Source of the DNA: Microbacterium sp. 11MF
GTDB taxonomy: Bacteria; Actinomycetota; Actinomycetes; Actinomycetales; Microbacteriaceae
Direction: 5' to 3'
DNA length: 64,000 nt
Assembly: GCF_000383475.1 (NCBI RefSeq)
Contig: NZ_KB911459.1
Coordinates: forward strand, 386,467 to 450,466
In this document: in pieces, positions 50,256 to 60,008 of the stretch
Numbering within the stretch: the stretch's first letter is position 1
How the letters are laid out: every line of letters begins with the position of its first letter
Notes under the pieces: model-generated
What the model saw: only the letters and a program-made list of their open reading frames with translations
What the model was told of the DNA's origin: nothing
The model's database searches: none
Position numbers and translations under genes: made by a program

Positions 50256-51269
50256 ATGCCTCTCCTCCCCGCCCCGCGCCTCATCGACCCCGCCGCCGTC
50301 CCCGCCCTGCGGTGGGGTGTCATCGGCACCGGGATCGCCGACCAGTTCGTGCACGCTATCCACACCCACACGACGCAGCGCGCGGTGGCCGTGACGGCAC
50401 GCGACACGACGAAGACCGACGCCTTCGCAGAGCGGCACGGCATCGCGCGCACGCACGACTCCGTCGATGAGCTGGTCGCCGACCCCGACGTCGACGTCGT
50501 CTACGTCGCCACGCCGCATCCGCTCCACCGCGAGCAGGCGCTCGCCGCCATCGCCGCCGGAAAGCACGTGCTCATCGAGAAGCCGATCGCGATGACCGCG
50601 GCGGACGCGCGCGAGATCCTCGACGCCGGACGCGCAGCAGGCGTGCTCGTCGCCGAGGCGATGTGGACCCGCTACCTGCCGCAGGCCGACGTGATCCGCC
50701 AGCTGCTCGAGGCGGGGACCCTCGGCGATATCGACCTCGTCCGCGCCGACTTCGGCTCGCTCGTCCCCTTCGACCCCGCGAGTCGGATGTTCGCCCCGGC
50801 GCTCGGAGGCGGCGCCATGCTCGACCTCGGCGTCTACATCGTCGCGTTCGCCTCGTCGATCATCGGACCGCCCACGACGATCCGCGCCGTCGGCACCCTC
50901 GCGCCGACCGGTGTCGACGACAGCGCCACGATCGCCCTGAAGACGGATGCCGGGGTCCAAGCCGCCCTCACGACGACCTTCGGAGCGGTCACGCCGATCG
51001 AGGCATCCGTCTTCGGCTCCCGCGGCCGACTCGATGTCCTCAGCCCGTTCTACGGGCCCACGGGGCTGCGCCTCAGCGTCGATGGGCAGGTCGAGGAGTG
51101 GCGCGACGACACCCTGCCGCAGGTGCACGACGGGCTCGGCTATCAGGCGACCGCGGTCGCCTCGTTCGTGGGAGCCGGGCTCGTCGAGTCCCCGCTGCAC
51201 CCGCACGACGAGGTCGTGTCGGTGCTCGCCACGATCGACGAGGTCCGCCGTCAGATCGCCGCTGGTTGA
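50256..51269 (+). CDS. Gfo/Idh/MocA-family oxidoreductase
   Basis: 337 aa. N-terminal Rossmann fold with GVIGTGIAD, AVTARDTTKTDAF and DVDVVYVATPHPLHREQALAAIAAGKHVLIEKPIA with the EKP motif (Lys in catalysis); C-terminal alpha/beta domain with GGGAMLDLGVYIVAF. Uses NAD(P) to oxidise or epimerise sugars, likely inositol-like or a glycoside. Starts 22 bp after the acyltransferase stop, so may be one operon. Confidence 0.92.
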   Translation: MPLLPAPRLIDPAAVPALRWGVIGTGIADQFVHAIHTHTTQRAVAVTARDTTKTDAFAERHGIARTHDSVDELVADPDVDVVYVATPHPLHREQALAAIAAGKHVLIEKPIAMTAADAREILDAGRAAGVLVAEAMWTRYLPQADVIRQLLEAGTLGDIDLVRADFGSLVPFDPASRMFAPALGGGAMLDLGVYIVAFASSIIGPPTTIRAVGTLAPTGVDDSATIALKTDAGVQAALTTTFGAVTPIEASVFGSRGRLDVLSPFYGPTGLRLSVDGQVEEWRDDTLPQVHDGLGYQATAVASFVGAGLVESPLHPHDEVVSVLATIDEVRRQIAAG

Positions 51270-51305
51270 GCACGTGCTGGTGGCCCGGGGTTAGCCTTGA
51301 TCACC

Positions 51306-51605
51306 ATGACCATCCAGCACACCGTCGTCTTCGCCCTGCACCACGCGGAGGATTCCTCCGAAGAGAAGACGTTCCTGACGGACGCGCAGCGGTCCCTCTC
51401 GGCCATCCCCGGCGTCCAGCAGTTCCGCGTCAACCGTCAGATCAGCCCGCGCAGCGACCTGCGGTGGCAGTTCACGATGCTGTTCGACGACCAGGCCGCC
51501 TACGACGCGTACAGCGCCCACCCCGACCATGTCGCCTTCGTCGAGAGCCGCTGGAGCCACGAGGTCCGCGACTTCCAGGAGTTCGACTTCGTCGCCGGCG
51601 ACTGA
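51306..51605 (+). CDS. Dabb (stress-response A/B barrel) domain protein
   Basis: 99 aa: MTIQHTVVFALHHAEDSSEEKTFLTDAQRSLSAIPGVQQFRVNRQI, DLRWQFTMLFDDQAAYDAYSAHPDHVAFVESRW. The YxxHPxH pattern is typical of Dabb alpha-beta barrels. ATG 51306. Reactions are known for only a few members. Confidence 0.9.
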   Translation: MTIQHTVVFALHHAEDSSEEKTFLTDAQRSLSAIPGVQQFRVNRQISPRSDLRWQFTMLFDDQAAYDAYSAHPDHVAFVESRWSHEVRDFQEFDFVAGD

Positions 51606-51623
51606 TCGGGGCGTTCGGGGCGC

Positions 51624-52715
51624 TCAGCGCTCCGAACGCACGTCCGCGAGCGACGGGTAGTCGGTGTAGCCCTCTGCTCCGCCGGTGTAGAAGTACTCCG
51701 GACGCGGCTCGTTCAGCTCGGCGCGCTGCTCCCACCGGATCGGCAGGTCCGGGTTGGCGATGACCGGGCGGCCGACGGCGACGGCATCGGCCCATCCCTC
51801 GAGCACGAGCTCCTCGGCCTCTTCACGCGTCGTGACGACCCCGAAGCCCGAGTTGAGGATCGTGGGCGCGCCCGCCGCGTGGCGGATGTGCTGCACGATG
51901 TCGCTCTTCGGGTCGGCGTGCAGGATGTCGACGAACGCCAGACCCAACGGGGCGAGGCCCTCGGCGAGGGCCGTGTAGGTCGCACGCGCGTCGGCGTCAT
52001 CGCTCTCGAGGACACCGGGGATCTGGTGCTGCGGCGAGAGACGGATGCCGGTGCGCTCCGCCCCGACCGCCTCGGCGACCGCGCGGGTCACCTCGATGCC
52101 GAAGCGCGCGCGGTTCTCGGGAGATCCGCCGTACACGTCGTCGCGGACGTTCGACTCGGGGGAGAGGAACTGGTGGACGAGGTAGCTGTTCGCGCCGTGG
52201 ACCTCGACACCGTCCATGCCCGCGGCGATCGCGTTGCGCGCCGCCTGCACGAACTGCGCGACGGTCTCTGCGACCTCCGCCGTCGTGAGGGCGTGCGGGA
52301 CGGGGAGGTCGACCTTCTCGCCCGTCACCGTGCGCCCCTGGCCGGGGGAGGCGATGGCGCTCGGGCCCACGACCAGGTCGACGCCCGAGATCTCGGGGTG
52401 CGAGACGCGCCCGCCGTGCATCAGCTGCATGACGATCGTGCCGCCCTCGGCATGCACCGCGTCGGCGACGCGACGCCAGCCGGCGATCTGCTCATCGGTC
52501 TCGATGCCCGGCTGGCCGGGGTAGGACTTGCCGGCGACCACGGGCCAGGTGCCCTCGGTGACGATGAGGCCGACACCGGCGCGCTGGCGGTAGTACTCGA
52601 CCATCACATCGTTCGGCACACCGTCCTCCGCAGCCCGCGTGCGGGTGAGGGGTGCCATGACGACACGGTTGGACAGATCGAGGGCGCCGAAGACGGCGGA
52701 TTCGTACAGGCTCAT
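51624..52715 (-). CDS. Old yellow enzyme family alkene reductase (NemA-like)
   Basis: 363 aa flavin TIM barrel. NRVVMAPLTRTRA (FMN), QLMHGGRVSHP and GVEVHGANSYLVHQFLSPESNVRDDVYGGSPENRARF with His/Asn substrate ligands, and the phosphate-binding ILNSGFG. Reduces activated C=C bonds such as N-ethylmaleimide or nitro compounds with NADPH. ATG 52715 fits the family; no clear ribosome-binding site is seen. Confidence 0.93.
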   Translation of the reverse strand: MSLYESAVFGALDLSNRVVMAPLTRTRAAEDGVPNDVMVEYYRQRAGVGLIVTEGTWPVVAGKSYPGQPGIETDEQIAGWRRVADAVHAEGGTIVMQLMHGGRVSHPEISGVDLVVGPSAIASPGQGRTVTGEKVDLPVPHALTTAEVAETVAQFVQAARNAIAAGMDGVEVHGANSYLVHQFLSPESNVRDDVYGGSPENRARFGIEVTRAVAEAVGAERTGIRLSPQHQIPGVLESDDADARATYTALAEGLAPLGLAFVDILHADPKSDIVQHIRHAAGAPTILNSGFGVVTTREEAEELVLEGWADAVAVGRPVIANPDLPIRWEQRAELNEPRPEYFYTGGAEGYTDYPSLADVRSER

Positions 52716-52761
52716 GTTGAGGGGCAACGACACGTCAGCACGGTCGTATTCCCCTCCACTC

Positions 52762-54801
52762 TCACTCGGCCGGGGGAGCACCCTCCTCGGCCGGTGCCGC
52801 GTCGACCAGGTCGTCGTGCGCCTGCTCGAACTGCGAGCGGTAGAGGCGGTAGTAGGCGCCCTGCTGACCGATGAGCTCTTCGTGCGTGCCCTTCTCGACG
52901 ATGTCGCCGTGCTCCATCACGAGGATGAGGTCGGCGTCGCGGATCGTCGACAGGCGGTGCGCGATGACGAACGAGGTGCGTCCCTCGCGCAGCGCCGCCA
53001 TCGCGTGCTGCAGCAGGAGCTCGGTGCGCGTGTCCACGGATGACGTCGCCTCGTCGAGGATCAGCACCGCCGGCTGTGCCACGAAGGCACGCGCGATCGT
53101 GATGAGCTGCTTCTCGCCGGCCGACACGTTCGAGGCGTCCTCGTCGAGGAGCGTCTCGTAGCCATCGGGCAGCGAGCGGACGAACCGGTCCACGCGCGTC
53201 GCGACCGCGGCATCCACGATCTCGTCATCGGTCGCCGAGGCGCGGCCGTAGCGGATGTTCTCGCGGATGGTGCCGGCGAACAGCCACGGGTCCTGCAGGA
53301 CCATGCCCGTCCGCGAGCGGACGTCGTCGCGCGAGAGCTGCGCGATGTCCTGCCCGTCGAGCAGGATGCGGCCGCCGTCGAGCTCGTAGAAGCGCATCAG
53401 CAGGTTGACGAGCGTCGTCTTGCCCGCACCCGTCGGGCCCACGATCGCGACGGTCTGCCCCGGCTCGACGCGGAACGACAGATCCGTGATGAGCGGGTGC
53501 TCGGGTGCGTAGGCGAACTTCACGTGCTCGAACTCGATCACGCCACGCCCTTCGCCGCGGGCCGGCGCGTCAGCGGCATCCGGTTCCTGCTCGTCGGCGT
53601 CGAGGAGCTCGAACACGCGCTCGGCCGAGGCGGTGCCCGACTGGACGACCGCGGCCATGCCGCCGAGTTCGGACAGCGGCTGTGTGAACTGCTGCGAGTA
53701 CTGGATGAACGCCTGCACGTCACCGAGACGCAGCTGACCGCTCGCGACCTGCAGCCCGCCGAGCACGGCGATGCCGACATAGGTGAGGCTGCCGACGAAG
53801 GTCATCGAGGGCATGATCATGCCCGAGAGGAACTGCGCCTTGAACGCGGCCTGGTAGAGCTCCTCGTTCTCCTCCTGGAACTTCGCACGGGCATCGGCCT
53901 CGCGGCCGAACACGCGGACCAGCGAGTGCCCCGAGAACGACTCCTCGACGCGGGCGTTGAGGCGGCCGACTTTGCGCCACTGCACCCCGAACGCCTTCTG
54001 CGACTTCGGGCCGATGACGCCGAAGATGATCGCCATGAGCGGCAGGGCGATGAGGGCGACGATCGCGAGCTGCCATGAGATCGAGAACATCATGACGAGC
54101 ACGCCCACCACGGTGAGCACCGCCGTCAGCGCACCCGACAGCGACTGCTGCATCGTCTGGGTGATGTTGTCGATGTCGTTCGTGACACGGGAGATGAGCT
54201 CGCCGCGCTGCACACGGTCGAAGTGCGACAGCGGCAGGCGGTTGAGCTTCGCTTCGACGTCTTCGCGCAGGCGCCACATCGTGCGGACCATGATCACGTT
54301 GATGACGTAGCCCTGCGCCCACGTCAGGATCGCCGACACGACGTAGATGACGAGCACCCACGTGATGATCACCTTGAGCGCGTCGAAGTCGACGCCCGAG
54401 CCGGGCGTGTAGTTCTGCATCGCGGCGACGATGTTGGCGAAGTCGTCCTGGCCCTGACCGCGCAGCGCGGCGACCGTCTCAGCCTGGCTCAGCCCGGCGA
54501 ACGCGGGGTTGTCACCGAGCATGTTCGACAGGAACCCTTCGAAGACGATGTTCGTCGCCTCGCCGAGCACCTTCGGAGCGATCACCGCGAGGACGACACC
54601 GATCGCTCCGGCGAGCGTCACGAGGCCGAACATCCACTTGAACGGCGCCAGCAGGGCGATCATGCGGATGAAGCTGGGCCCGAACTGCGACGCCTTGCCC
54701 GGCGCGACCGAGTCCCACGATCCGCTGTTCAGGCGCGCCTGCTCGGCGAGCTCGGCTTCGAGCTTCTCCTCGTCGGTCATCTGCGTGTCCGGCGCGCTCA
54801 T
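52762..54801 (-). CDS. ABC exporter half-transporter, catalytically complete subunit
   Basis: 679 aa. N-terminal extended cytosolic tail, six TM helices (about 45-370) and an NBD: Walker A GPTGAGKT, signature VSAGEKQL (degenerate LSGGQ), Walker B LILDEATSSVD with catalytic Glu, switch IAHRLST with His. It overlaps the other half by 4 bp (ATGA), so both are made in fixed ratio. Together they form a heterodimeric multidrug/lipid exporter of the BmrCD/TM287-288 type. Confidence 0.95.
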   Translation of the reverse strand: MSAPDTQMTDEEKLEAELAEQARLNSGSWDSVAPGKASQFGPSFIRMIALLAPFKWMFGLVTLAGAIGVVLAVIAPKVLGEATNIVFEGFLSNMLGDNPAFAGLSQAETVAALRGQGQDDFANIVAAMQNYTPGSGVDFDALKVIITWVLVIYVVSAILTWAQGYVINVIMVRTMWRLREDVEAKLNRLPLSHFDRVQRGELISRVTNDIDNITQTMQQSLSGALTAVLTVVGVLVMMFSISWQLAIVALIALPLMAIIFGVIGPKSQKAFGVQWRKVGRLNARVEESFSGHSLVRVFGREADARAKFQEENEELYQAAFKAQFLSGMIMPSMTFVGSLTYVGIAVLGGLQVASGQLRLGDVQAFIQYSQQFTQPLSELGGMAAVVQSGTASAERVFELLDADEQEPDAADAPARGEGRGVIEFEHVKFAYAPEHPLITDLSFRVEPGQTVAIVGPTGAGKTTLVNLLMRFYELDGGRILLDGQDIAQLSRDDVRSRTGMVLQDPWLFAGTIRENIRYGRASATDDEIVDAAVATRVDRFVRSLPDGYETLLDEDASNVSAGEKQLITIARAFVAQPAVLILDEATSSVDTRTELLLQHAMAALREGRTSFVIAHRLSTIRDADLILVMEHGDIVEKGTHEELIGQQGAYYRLYRSQFEQAHDDLVDAAPAEEGAPPAE

Positions 54802-56525
54802 GCGTCCACTCCCAGCTGCGATTCGACGATCTCTCGGTAGGTCTCGTTGGTGGCCAGGAGCTCCTCGTGCGTTCCGACACCGACCATGCGGCCGGCGTCC
54901 AGGACGACGATGCGGTCGGCGTCGGTGATCGTCGACACACGCTGCGCGACGACGATCTTCGTCACCTCCGGTAGCTCGCGCCAGAGCGCCTGACGCAGCC
55001 GGGCATCGGTGGAGAGGTCGAGGGCCGAGAACGAGTCGTCGAAGACGAGGACGTCGGGCCGGTGCACGATCGCGCGGGCGATCGAGAGCCGTTGACGCTG
55101 CCCGCCGGAGACGTTCGTCCCGCCCTGCGAGATGCGGGCGTCGAGCCCGCCGTCCATCTCCTCGACGAAGTCGCGGCCCTGTGCGATCTCGAGAGCGTGC
55201 CAGAGTTCCTCGTCGGTCGCGTCCTCGCGCCCGAAGCGGAGGTTCGACGCGATGGTCCCGGTGAACAGGAACGGCCGCTGCGGCACGAGGCCGATGCCCT
55301 TCCAGAGCTCGTCGAGGTCGGCTTCGCGGACGTCGACACCGGCGACGCGGACCGACCCACCGGTGACGTCGAACAGGCGGGGGATGAGCGAGACGAGCGT
55401 CGTCTTGCCGGCACCGGTCGACCCGACGACGGCGACCGTCTCGCCGGGCGCGGCCGCGAAGGTGAGGCCCTCGAGCACGGGCGCATCCGCGCCCGGATAG
55501 GTGAAGGCGACGTCGTCGAACTCGACCGCACCGGGGCGCGGGAACTCCCGCACCGGCTTCTCGGGACGTGCCAGCCCGCCCTCGACCGCGAGGACCTCGC
55601 CGATGCGGTCGGCCGAGACAGCGGCGCGCGGGATCATGATCGTCATGAAGGTGGCCATCAGGACGCCCATGAGGATCTGCCCGATGTACTGCATGAAGGC
55701 GAAGAGGGTGCCGATCTGCACGCTGCCCTCGTTGACCTCGATGCCGCCGAACCAGATCACGCCGACGACCGTGATGTTCAGCACGAGCATCGCGAGCGGG
55801 AACATCAGCACGAACAGCGACCCGACCTTGCGGCCGACGACGAGGATGTCGGTGTTGGCGCCGCGGAAGCGCTCCTCCTCGATCGGTTCGCGCACGAAGG
55901 CGCGGACGACGCGGACGCCGGTGAGCTGCTCGCGAAGGATGCGGTTCACGGCGTCGAGCTTCTTCTGGTAGCTGCGGAACAGCGGCACCATCCGGCTGAT
56001 GATGAGGACGCCGATGACCAGCAGCGCCGGCACCGAGACCCCGATGAGCCAACTGAGCCCGACGTCCTGCTGCAGCGCCATGACGATGCCGCCGATGGCG
56101 AGCAGCGGAGCGGTGACGAGCATGGTCGCGCCCATCATCGCGAGCATCTGGACCTGCTGCACGTCGTTCGTGTTGCGGGTGATCAGCGATCCCGCGCCGA
56201 ACTGGGTGACCTCGCGCTCCGAGAAGCCGCTGACGCGGTCGAAGATGTCGCGGCGGATGTCGCGCCCGACCGCCATGGCGGCCCGCGCGGCGAAGAAGGT
56301 GGCGACGATCGAGGCCACGATCTGGCCGAGGGCGATGACGAGCATGAGCACGCCGTGCGACCAGATGTAGCCGACGTCGCCCTGCGTGACGCCCTTGTCG
56401 ATGATGTCGGCGTTCAGGCGGGGAAGGTACAGCGCAGCCATGGCGGAGGCGAACTGGAAGAGCAGCACGCCGATCAGCAGCCAGCGGTAGGTCCGGAGGT
56501 ACCGAACCAGAAGGGTTCCGAGCAT
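54798..56525 (-). CDS. ABC exporter half-transporter, degenerate-site subunit
   Basis: 575 aa. Six TM helices, then an NBD with Walker A GSTGAGKT and signature NVSGGQRQR intact. The Walker B end is VFDDSFSALD, with Asp where the catalytic Glu belongs, and the switch reads VVAQRVST, with Gln in place of His. This is the known asymmetry of heterodimeric exporters: this Walker A/B half binds but barely hydrolyses ATP. Precedes and overlaps the partner gene. Confidence 0.95.
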   Translation of the reverse strand: MLGTLLVRYLRTYRWLLIGVLLFQFASAMAALYLPRLNADIIDKGVTQGDVGYIWSHGVLMLVIALGQIVASIVATFFAARAAMAVGRDIRRDIFDRVSGFSEREVTQFGAGSLITRNTNDVQQVQMLAMMGATMLVTAPLLAIGGIVMALQQDVGLSWLIGVSVPALLVIGVLIISRMVPLFRSYQKKLDAVNRILREQLTGVRVVRAFVREPIEEERFRGANTDILVVGRKVGSLFVLMFPLAMLVLNITVVGVIWFGGIEVNEGSVQIGTLFAFMQYIGQILMGVLMATFMTIMIPRAAVSADRIGEVLAVEGGLARPEKPVREFPRPGAVEFDDVAFTYPGADAPVLEGLTFAAAPGETVAVVGSTGAGKTTLVSLIPRLFDVTGGSVRVAGVDVREADLDELWKGIGLVPQRPFLFTGTIASNLRFGREDATDEELWHALEIAQGRDFVEEMDGGLDARISQGGTNVSGGQRQRLSIARAIVHRPDVLVFDDSFSALDLSTDARLRQALWRELPEVTKIVVAQRVSTITDADRIVVLDAGRMVGVGTHEELLATNETYREIVESQLGVDA

Positions 56526-56596
56526 ATTCTCAGAGTGCCACCACCCGCCGACATCCGCGTCCCCCTGCGGGCGGATGTCCGCTCAGGGCGTAGGCG

Positions 56597-56971
56597 TCAG
56601 CTCGCGAGTTCGAGGAGCTCCTTGACGTGGCCGACGACCTCGCGGGGTCGGAACGGCTTGGCCACCACCTCGTCGACGCCGGCGCGGATCGCGTCCTCCT
56701 GGTCGGAGGTGTGGACGCGCGCGGTCAGCATGATGATGTGCGGCTGCGGGATGTCGGTGCTCCGCCGGATCTCGCGGGCCGCCTGGATCCCGTCCGTCCC
56801 GGGCATCATCCAGTCCATGAGGACGACCCGCGGCCGGTCCGCGCGGACCCGCTCGACGCCCTCGCGACCGTTGCCCGCGCGAGCGGTCGAGATCCCGGCG
56901 CGCTCGAGACTCGAGACGAGGAGCATAGCGATGTCGTCGTCGTCGTCAACCACAAGAACCGAAATCGCCAC
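56597..56971 (-). CDS. Stand-alone response regulator receiver (CheY-like)
   Basis: 124 aa REC domain only. Acidic pair at about 9-10, phosphoacceptor Asp53 (VLMDWMMPG), Thr83 and Lys105 (AKPF) complete the active site. GTG 56971 chosen because the mature fold starts right there. No output domain. Divergent (95 bp) from the PAS histidine kinase, its probable partner. Confidence 0.9.
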   Translation of the reverse strand: MAISVLVVDDDDDIAMLLVSSLERAGISTARAGNGREGVERVRADRPRVVLMDWMMPGTDGIQAAREIRRSTDIPQPHIIMLTARVHTSDQEDAIRAGVDEVVAKPFRPREVVGHVKELLELAS

Positions 56972-57066
56972 CCCCGTACTCTGACACCGATCCTGCGGTG
57001 CGGGTAATCCGAACCCCGCCGCCGGTTCGTCGGGGGCTGTCCCCGGCACGGGAGGGGGACCCGAGC

Positions 57067-58746
57067 ATGAGCGATCGTCCGATGTGGAAGCCGATGCGAC
57101 CCGAGGAGCTGTTCTCGCGGCTGCAGCTCCCGTTCGTCGCCGGGGTGACGTTCGTCGTCATCGCGGCCTGCCTCGCCGTCCCGAGCCTGTGGTCCGCCGG
57201 GCCCGTCCTCGCCGGCGTGGGTCTCGCGTATGCGGCATCCGTCGTCTTCCTCCTGCCGCAGCGCGCCTGGCTGCTGACGCCCGGGGGGATCGTCGTACCG
57301 CTCGTGGACATCGTCGCGCTCGCCCTGCTGCGCGCCTCGCTCTTCCCGTACATCCCGACCGTCGGCGTCCTCTGCCTCATGCCCTTCGCGTGGATCGCGC
57401 TGCGGTACCGCTGGCAGGCCCTCGCCCTCGTCTTCCTGGGCGGGCTGCTCATCTCGGCACTTCCGCTGCTCCTGCAGGTCGAGTCCGTGTCGACGCCGCT
57501 GATGGTCCTCAACCTCCTCACACTGCCGTTCCTGACCACGGGCATCTCGGTCGGTATCCACCTCGCCGTGAAGAGCTTCCGCAAGAGCCGACAGGAGGTG
57601 GAGGATGCCGCGCACCGCCTGCAGGCGAACCTCGAACAGTCGCGCGACGATGAGATGGTCCTGCGAACCGTCCTCGACACGGTGAACGGGGCCGTCGCGT
57701 TCTACAACGCGGAGGGTCGCCCCGTGCTGGCCAACCGCGCCGCACACAAGCTGACCGGTGTGGTCGGCTTCCGCTTCGACGAGGCGCCGTACGCCGGGCC
57801 GCACGTGTTCAAAGCCGACCGGAAGACCCCGGTTCCGTGCGCCGAGCAGATCATCCCGCGCGCCCTCCGTGGCGACGCCATCCGTAACCACCTGGAATGG
57901 TTCGGCCAGCCCGGCGACCAGGTCGCGATCCTCTCGTCCTCGGGTCGCGTGCATCGCTCGAACGGCGAACTGCTCGGCACGGTGGTCGCGGCCTACGACG
58001 TCACCGACCTCGCCGACGCCATCGAGGCGCGCGAGGAGTTCCTGACGACCGTCTCGCACGAACTGCGGACGCCCCTGACCTCCGTCGTGGGGTACGCCGA
58101 GCAGGTGATCGACATCCTGGGCGAGGACGCCGAACGCCTCGGCATCGGCACGGCGCTGGGCGCGATCTCGCGCAACAGCGAGGTGCTGCTCGAACGCGTG
58201 TCGCAGCTGCTCACGGCCGGCAACAAGAAGATGGTCCTCGCGCCGACGGTCGTGGACGTCGCGGAGCTCGTCGAGGAGACGGTCGCCGTCATGGTGCCCC
58301 TCGCGCGGCAGGCCGGCGTCGCGCTGTCGCTGGAATGCGACGAGAACGTCATCGCCGAGCTCGACGCCCGGCGGATCGAGCAGGCGGTCGAGAACCTCCT
58401 GACGAACGCCGTCAAGTTCACGCCGTCCGGGGGCTCGGTGTCCGTGAGGGTCACGCACGTTGCGGACGGAGACCACGTGCGCATCGCGATCAGCGATACC
58501 GGTATGGGCATGACGGCCGACGACGCGCGCCGTGTGTTCGACCGTTATTACCGGGCGACCGCCGTGCGGAAGAACGCCGTCCAGGGCATCGGGGTCGGCC
58601 TGTCGATCGTCAAGTCGATCGTGTCCGCCCATGCCGGCGATGTGGGCATCGAGAGCGAGCCCGGCGAGGGGACGACGATCACGCTGTGCCTTCCGCGGAT
58701 GCGCGAGCCCGTCGCGCCGGCGGAGGATTTCGCGCTCTCGGCGTGA
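57067..58746 (+). CDS. Membrane sensor histidine kinase with PAS domain
   Basis: 559 aa. About six N-terminal TM helices (20-180: FVVIAACLAVPSLW, ALALLRASLFPYIP and others), a PAS domain (about 195-310; VLDTVNGAVAFYNAEGRPVLAN), HisKA with His331 (VSHELRTPLTSVVGYAE) and HATPase_c (NLLTNAVKFTPSGGS, SDTGMGMT, GIGVGLSIVKSIV). Senses an unknown membrane or internal signal; the divergent CheY-like protein is the likely target. Three coupled unknown genes follow 27 bp on. Confidence 0.95.
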   Translation: MSDRPMWKPMRPEELFSRLQLPFVAGVTFVVIAACLAVPSLWSAGPVLAGVGLAYAASVVFLLPQRAWLLTPGGIVVPLVDIVALALLRASLFPYIPTVGVLCLMPFAWIALRYRWQALALVFLGGLLISALPLLLQVESVSTPLMVLNLLTLPFLTTGISVGIHLAVKSFRKSRQEVEDAAHRLQANLEQSRDDEMVLRTVLDTVNGAVAFYNAEGRPVLANRAAHKLTGVVGFRFDEAPYAGPHVFKADRKTPVPCAEQIIPRALRGDAIRNHLEWFGQPGDQVAILSSSGRVHRSNGELLGTVVAAYDVTDLADAIEAREEFLTTVSHELRTPLTSVVGYAEQVIDILGEDAERLGIGTALGAISRNSEVLLERVSQLLTAGNKKMVLAPTVVDVAELVEETVAVMVPLARQAGVALSLECDENVIAELDARRIEQAVENLLTNAVKFTPSGGSVSVRVTHVADGDHVRIAISDTGMGMTADDARRVFDRYYRATAVRKNAVQGIGVGLSIVKSIVSAHAGDVGIESEPGEGTTITLCLPRMREPVAPAEDFALSA

Positions 58747-58773
58747 CGACGGCTCCGTCGCTATGCTGTCGCC

Positions 58774-59460
58774 GTGACAGGCCCCGGAGACGAGCGCCGC
58801 AGCCCTCACCGGGCGCGGGACGCGCGGTGGCTGCGCGAGGCGACCGATCGCGTCCCGACGGCGTGGATCCCCGGCATCCTCACCGCGGTGTTCCTCGGTG
58901 CGGCCGCGGCGTTCGGCGGGCTCGAGGCGGTCGCCGCCCCGCCCGTTGCGACCCTGCAACCGGGGGAGACGCACGTGAACGACATGCTGTCGATCACGGT
59001 CGAACGTGCCGTGCTGATCGACACGCTGAGGGACGCGGGTCTGTCCGCGGACCCGGACAAGGGGGAGCGTGTCGTGGCGGCCGTGGTGCGGGCGGAGAAC
59101 GTCTGGGACACCGCTCTGCCGGCGGCGGCCCAGGGGAAGGGGCTGTCGGGGTCGATCATCGCCAGTGATCTCGGTGGGCGGCATCCCGACGCGGTGGCTC
59201 GACTCGACGACGGGAACACGGGCCCGTGGTTGCAGCCGGGGGTCCCCGTCGAACTGGTCGTGGGGTGGATCATCACGAAGGACGAGCTGACGGATGCCGA
59301 TGAGCTGTCGCTCGAGATCCGCGACTTCTCCCTCGTCACGGGGAAGTTGGTCGTGAACGGGGAATGGTGGGACAGCCCGGTGGTCGTCGCGAAGATGGAC
59401 GTCCCGCTCACCGATGTCGGCGCGGGCGCGAACCAGCCGAGCCAAGGGGCATCCCGGTGA
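58774..59460 (+). CDS. Membrane-anchored hypothetical protein (1 of 3 coupled)
   Basis: 228 aa, GTG start. TM segment AWIPGILTAVFLGAAAAFGGLEA near residues 28-52, then an extracytoplasmic beta-rich domain of about 175 residues (ETHVNDMLSITVERAVLID, LVVGWIITKDELTDADELSLEI). Stop overlaps the next GTG (GTGA). Domain layout resembles DUF4352-type telokin-like proteins. Function unknown. Confidence 0.7.
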   Translation: MTGPGDERRSPHRARDARWLREATDRVPTAWIPGILTAVFLGAAAAFGGLEAVAAPPVATLQPGETHVNDMLSITVERAVLIDTLRDAGLSADPDKGERVVAAVVRAENVWDTALPAAAQGKGLSGSIIASDLGGRHPDAVARLDDGNTGPWLQPGVPVELVVGWIITKDELTDADELSLEIRDFSLVTGKLVVNGEWWDSPVVVAKMDVPLTDVGAGANQPSQGASR

Positions 59461-60008
59461 AAAGCGTCACGGTGTGGGCCGGGGGCATCGTCCTGCTGGT
59501 CGCGGCGTGGGGAGTCACGCAAATCCCCGCAGGCCAAGCGTTGACAGAGTCGTCCTTCGTCCAGTCCGTCGACGTCGGAGACCGCGCCGTCGGACGGCAG
59601 ATGGCCGTCACCGTCACGGACGTCGCCGCAGCCGAGCGGATCTCGGATGAGGTCGGCTGGGCCGCCGACGGGGCGTGGGTCGTCGTGGACCTCAGCGTCG
59701 AGGCCGTGAACACGGAGGAGGGCGCCGTCCTCGGCCTGGCCACCCTCCTGATCGACGGCGACACCTACCGCGCCAGCGAACGACCCGTGTCGCTGCTCGG
59801 CAAGGCGCTGCAGGTGGGGGTGCCGAAGACGGGGAGTGTCGCGTTCGAGCTCCCGGCGGGGATGCGGGACGGCACCGCCGTCATCCGCTTCACCGTGAGC
59901 GATCGCGACTGGCGTCTCGATTCCGTCGTCGAGTTCACCGTCGATCTCGGCAGCCTACGCTGGGACGACGAACGCGAGCTCGCCCCGCTCGCGGGGGGTG
60001 GCGTGTGA
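59457..60008 (+). CDS. Membrane-anchored hypothetical protein (2 of 3 coupled)
   Basis: 183 aa, GTG start in the preceding stop. N-terminal TM VTVWAGGIVLLVAAWGVTQIP, then a beta-rich domain (VSVDVGDRAVGRQMAVTVTDV..., AWVVVDLSVEAVN, LGLATLLIDGDTYRAS). Strand pattern again resembles the DUF4352 family. Overlaps the next start by 4 bp. Confidence 0.7.
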   Translation: MKSVTVWAGGIVLLVAAWGVTQIPAGQALTESSFVQSVDVGDRAVGRQMAVTVTDVAAAERISDEVGWAADGAWVVVDLSVEAVNTEEGAVLGLATLLIDGDTYRASERPVSLLGKALQVGVPKTGSVAFELPAGMRDGTAVIRFTVSDRDWRLDSVVEFTVDLGSLRWDDERELAPLAGGGV

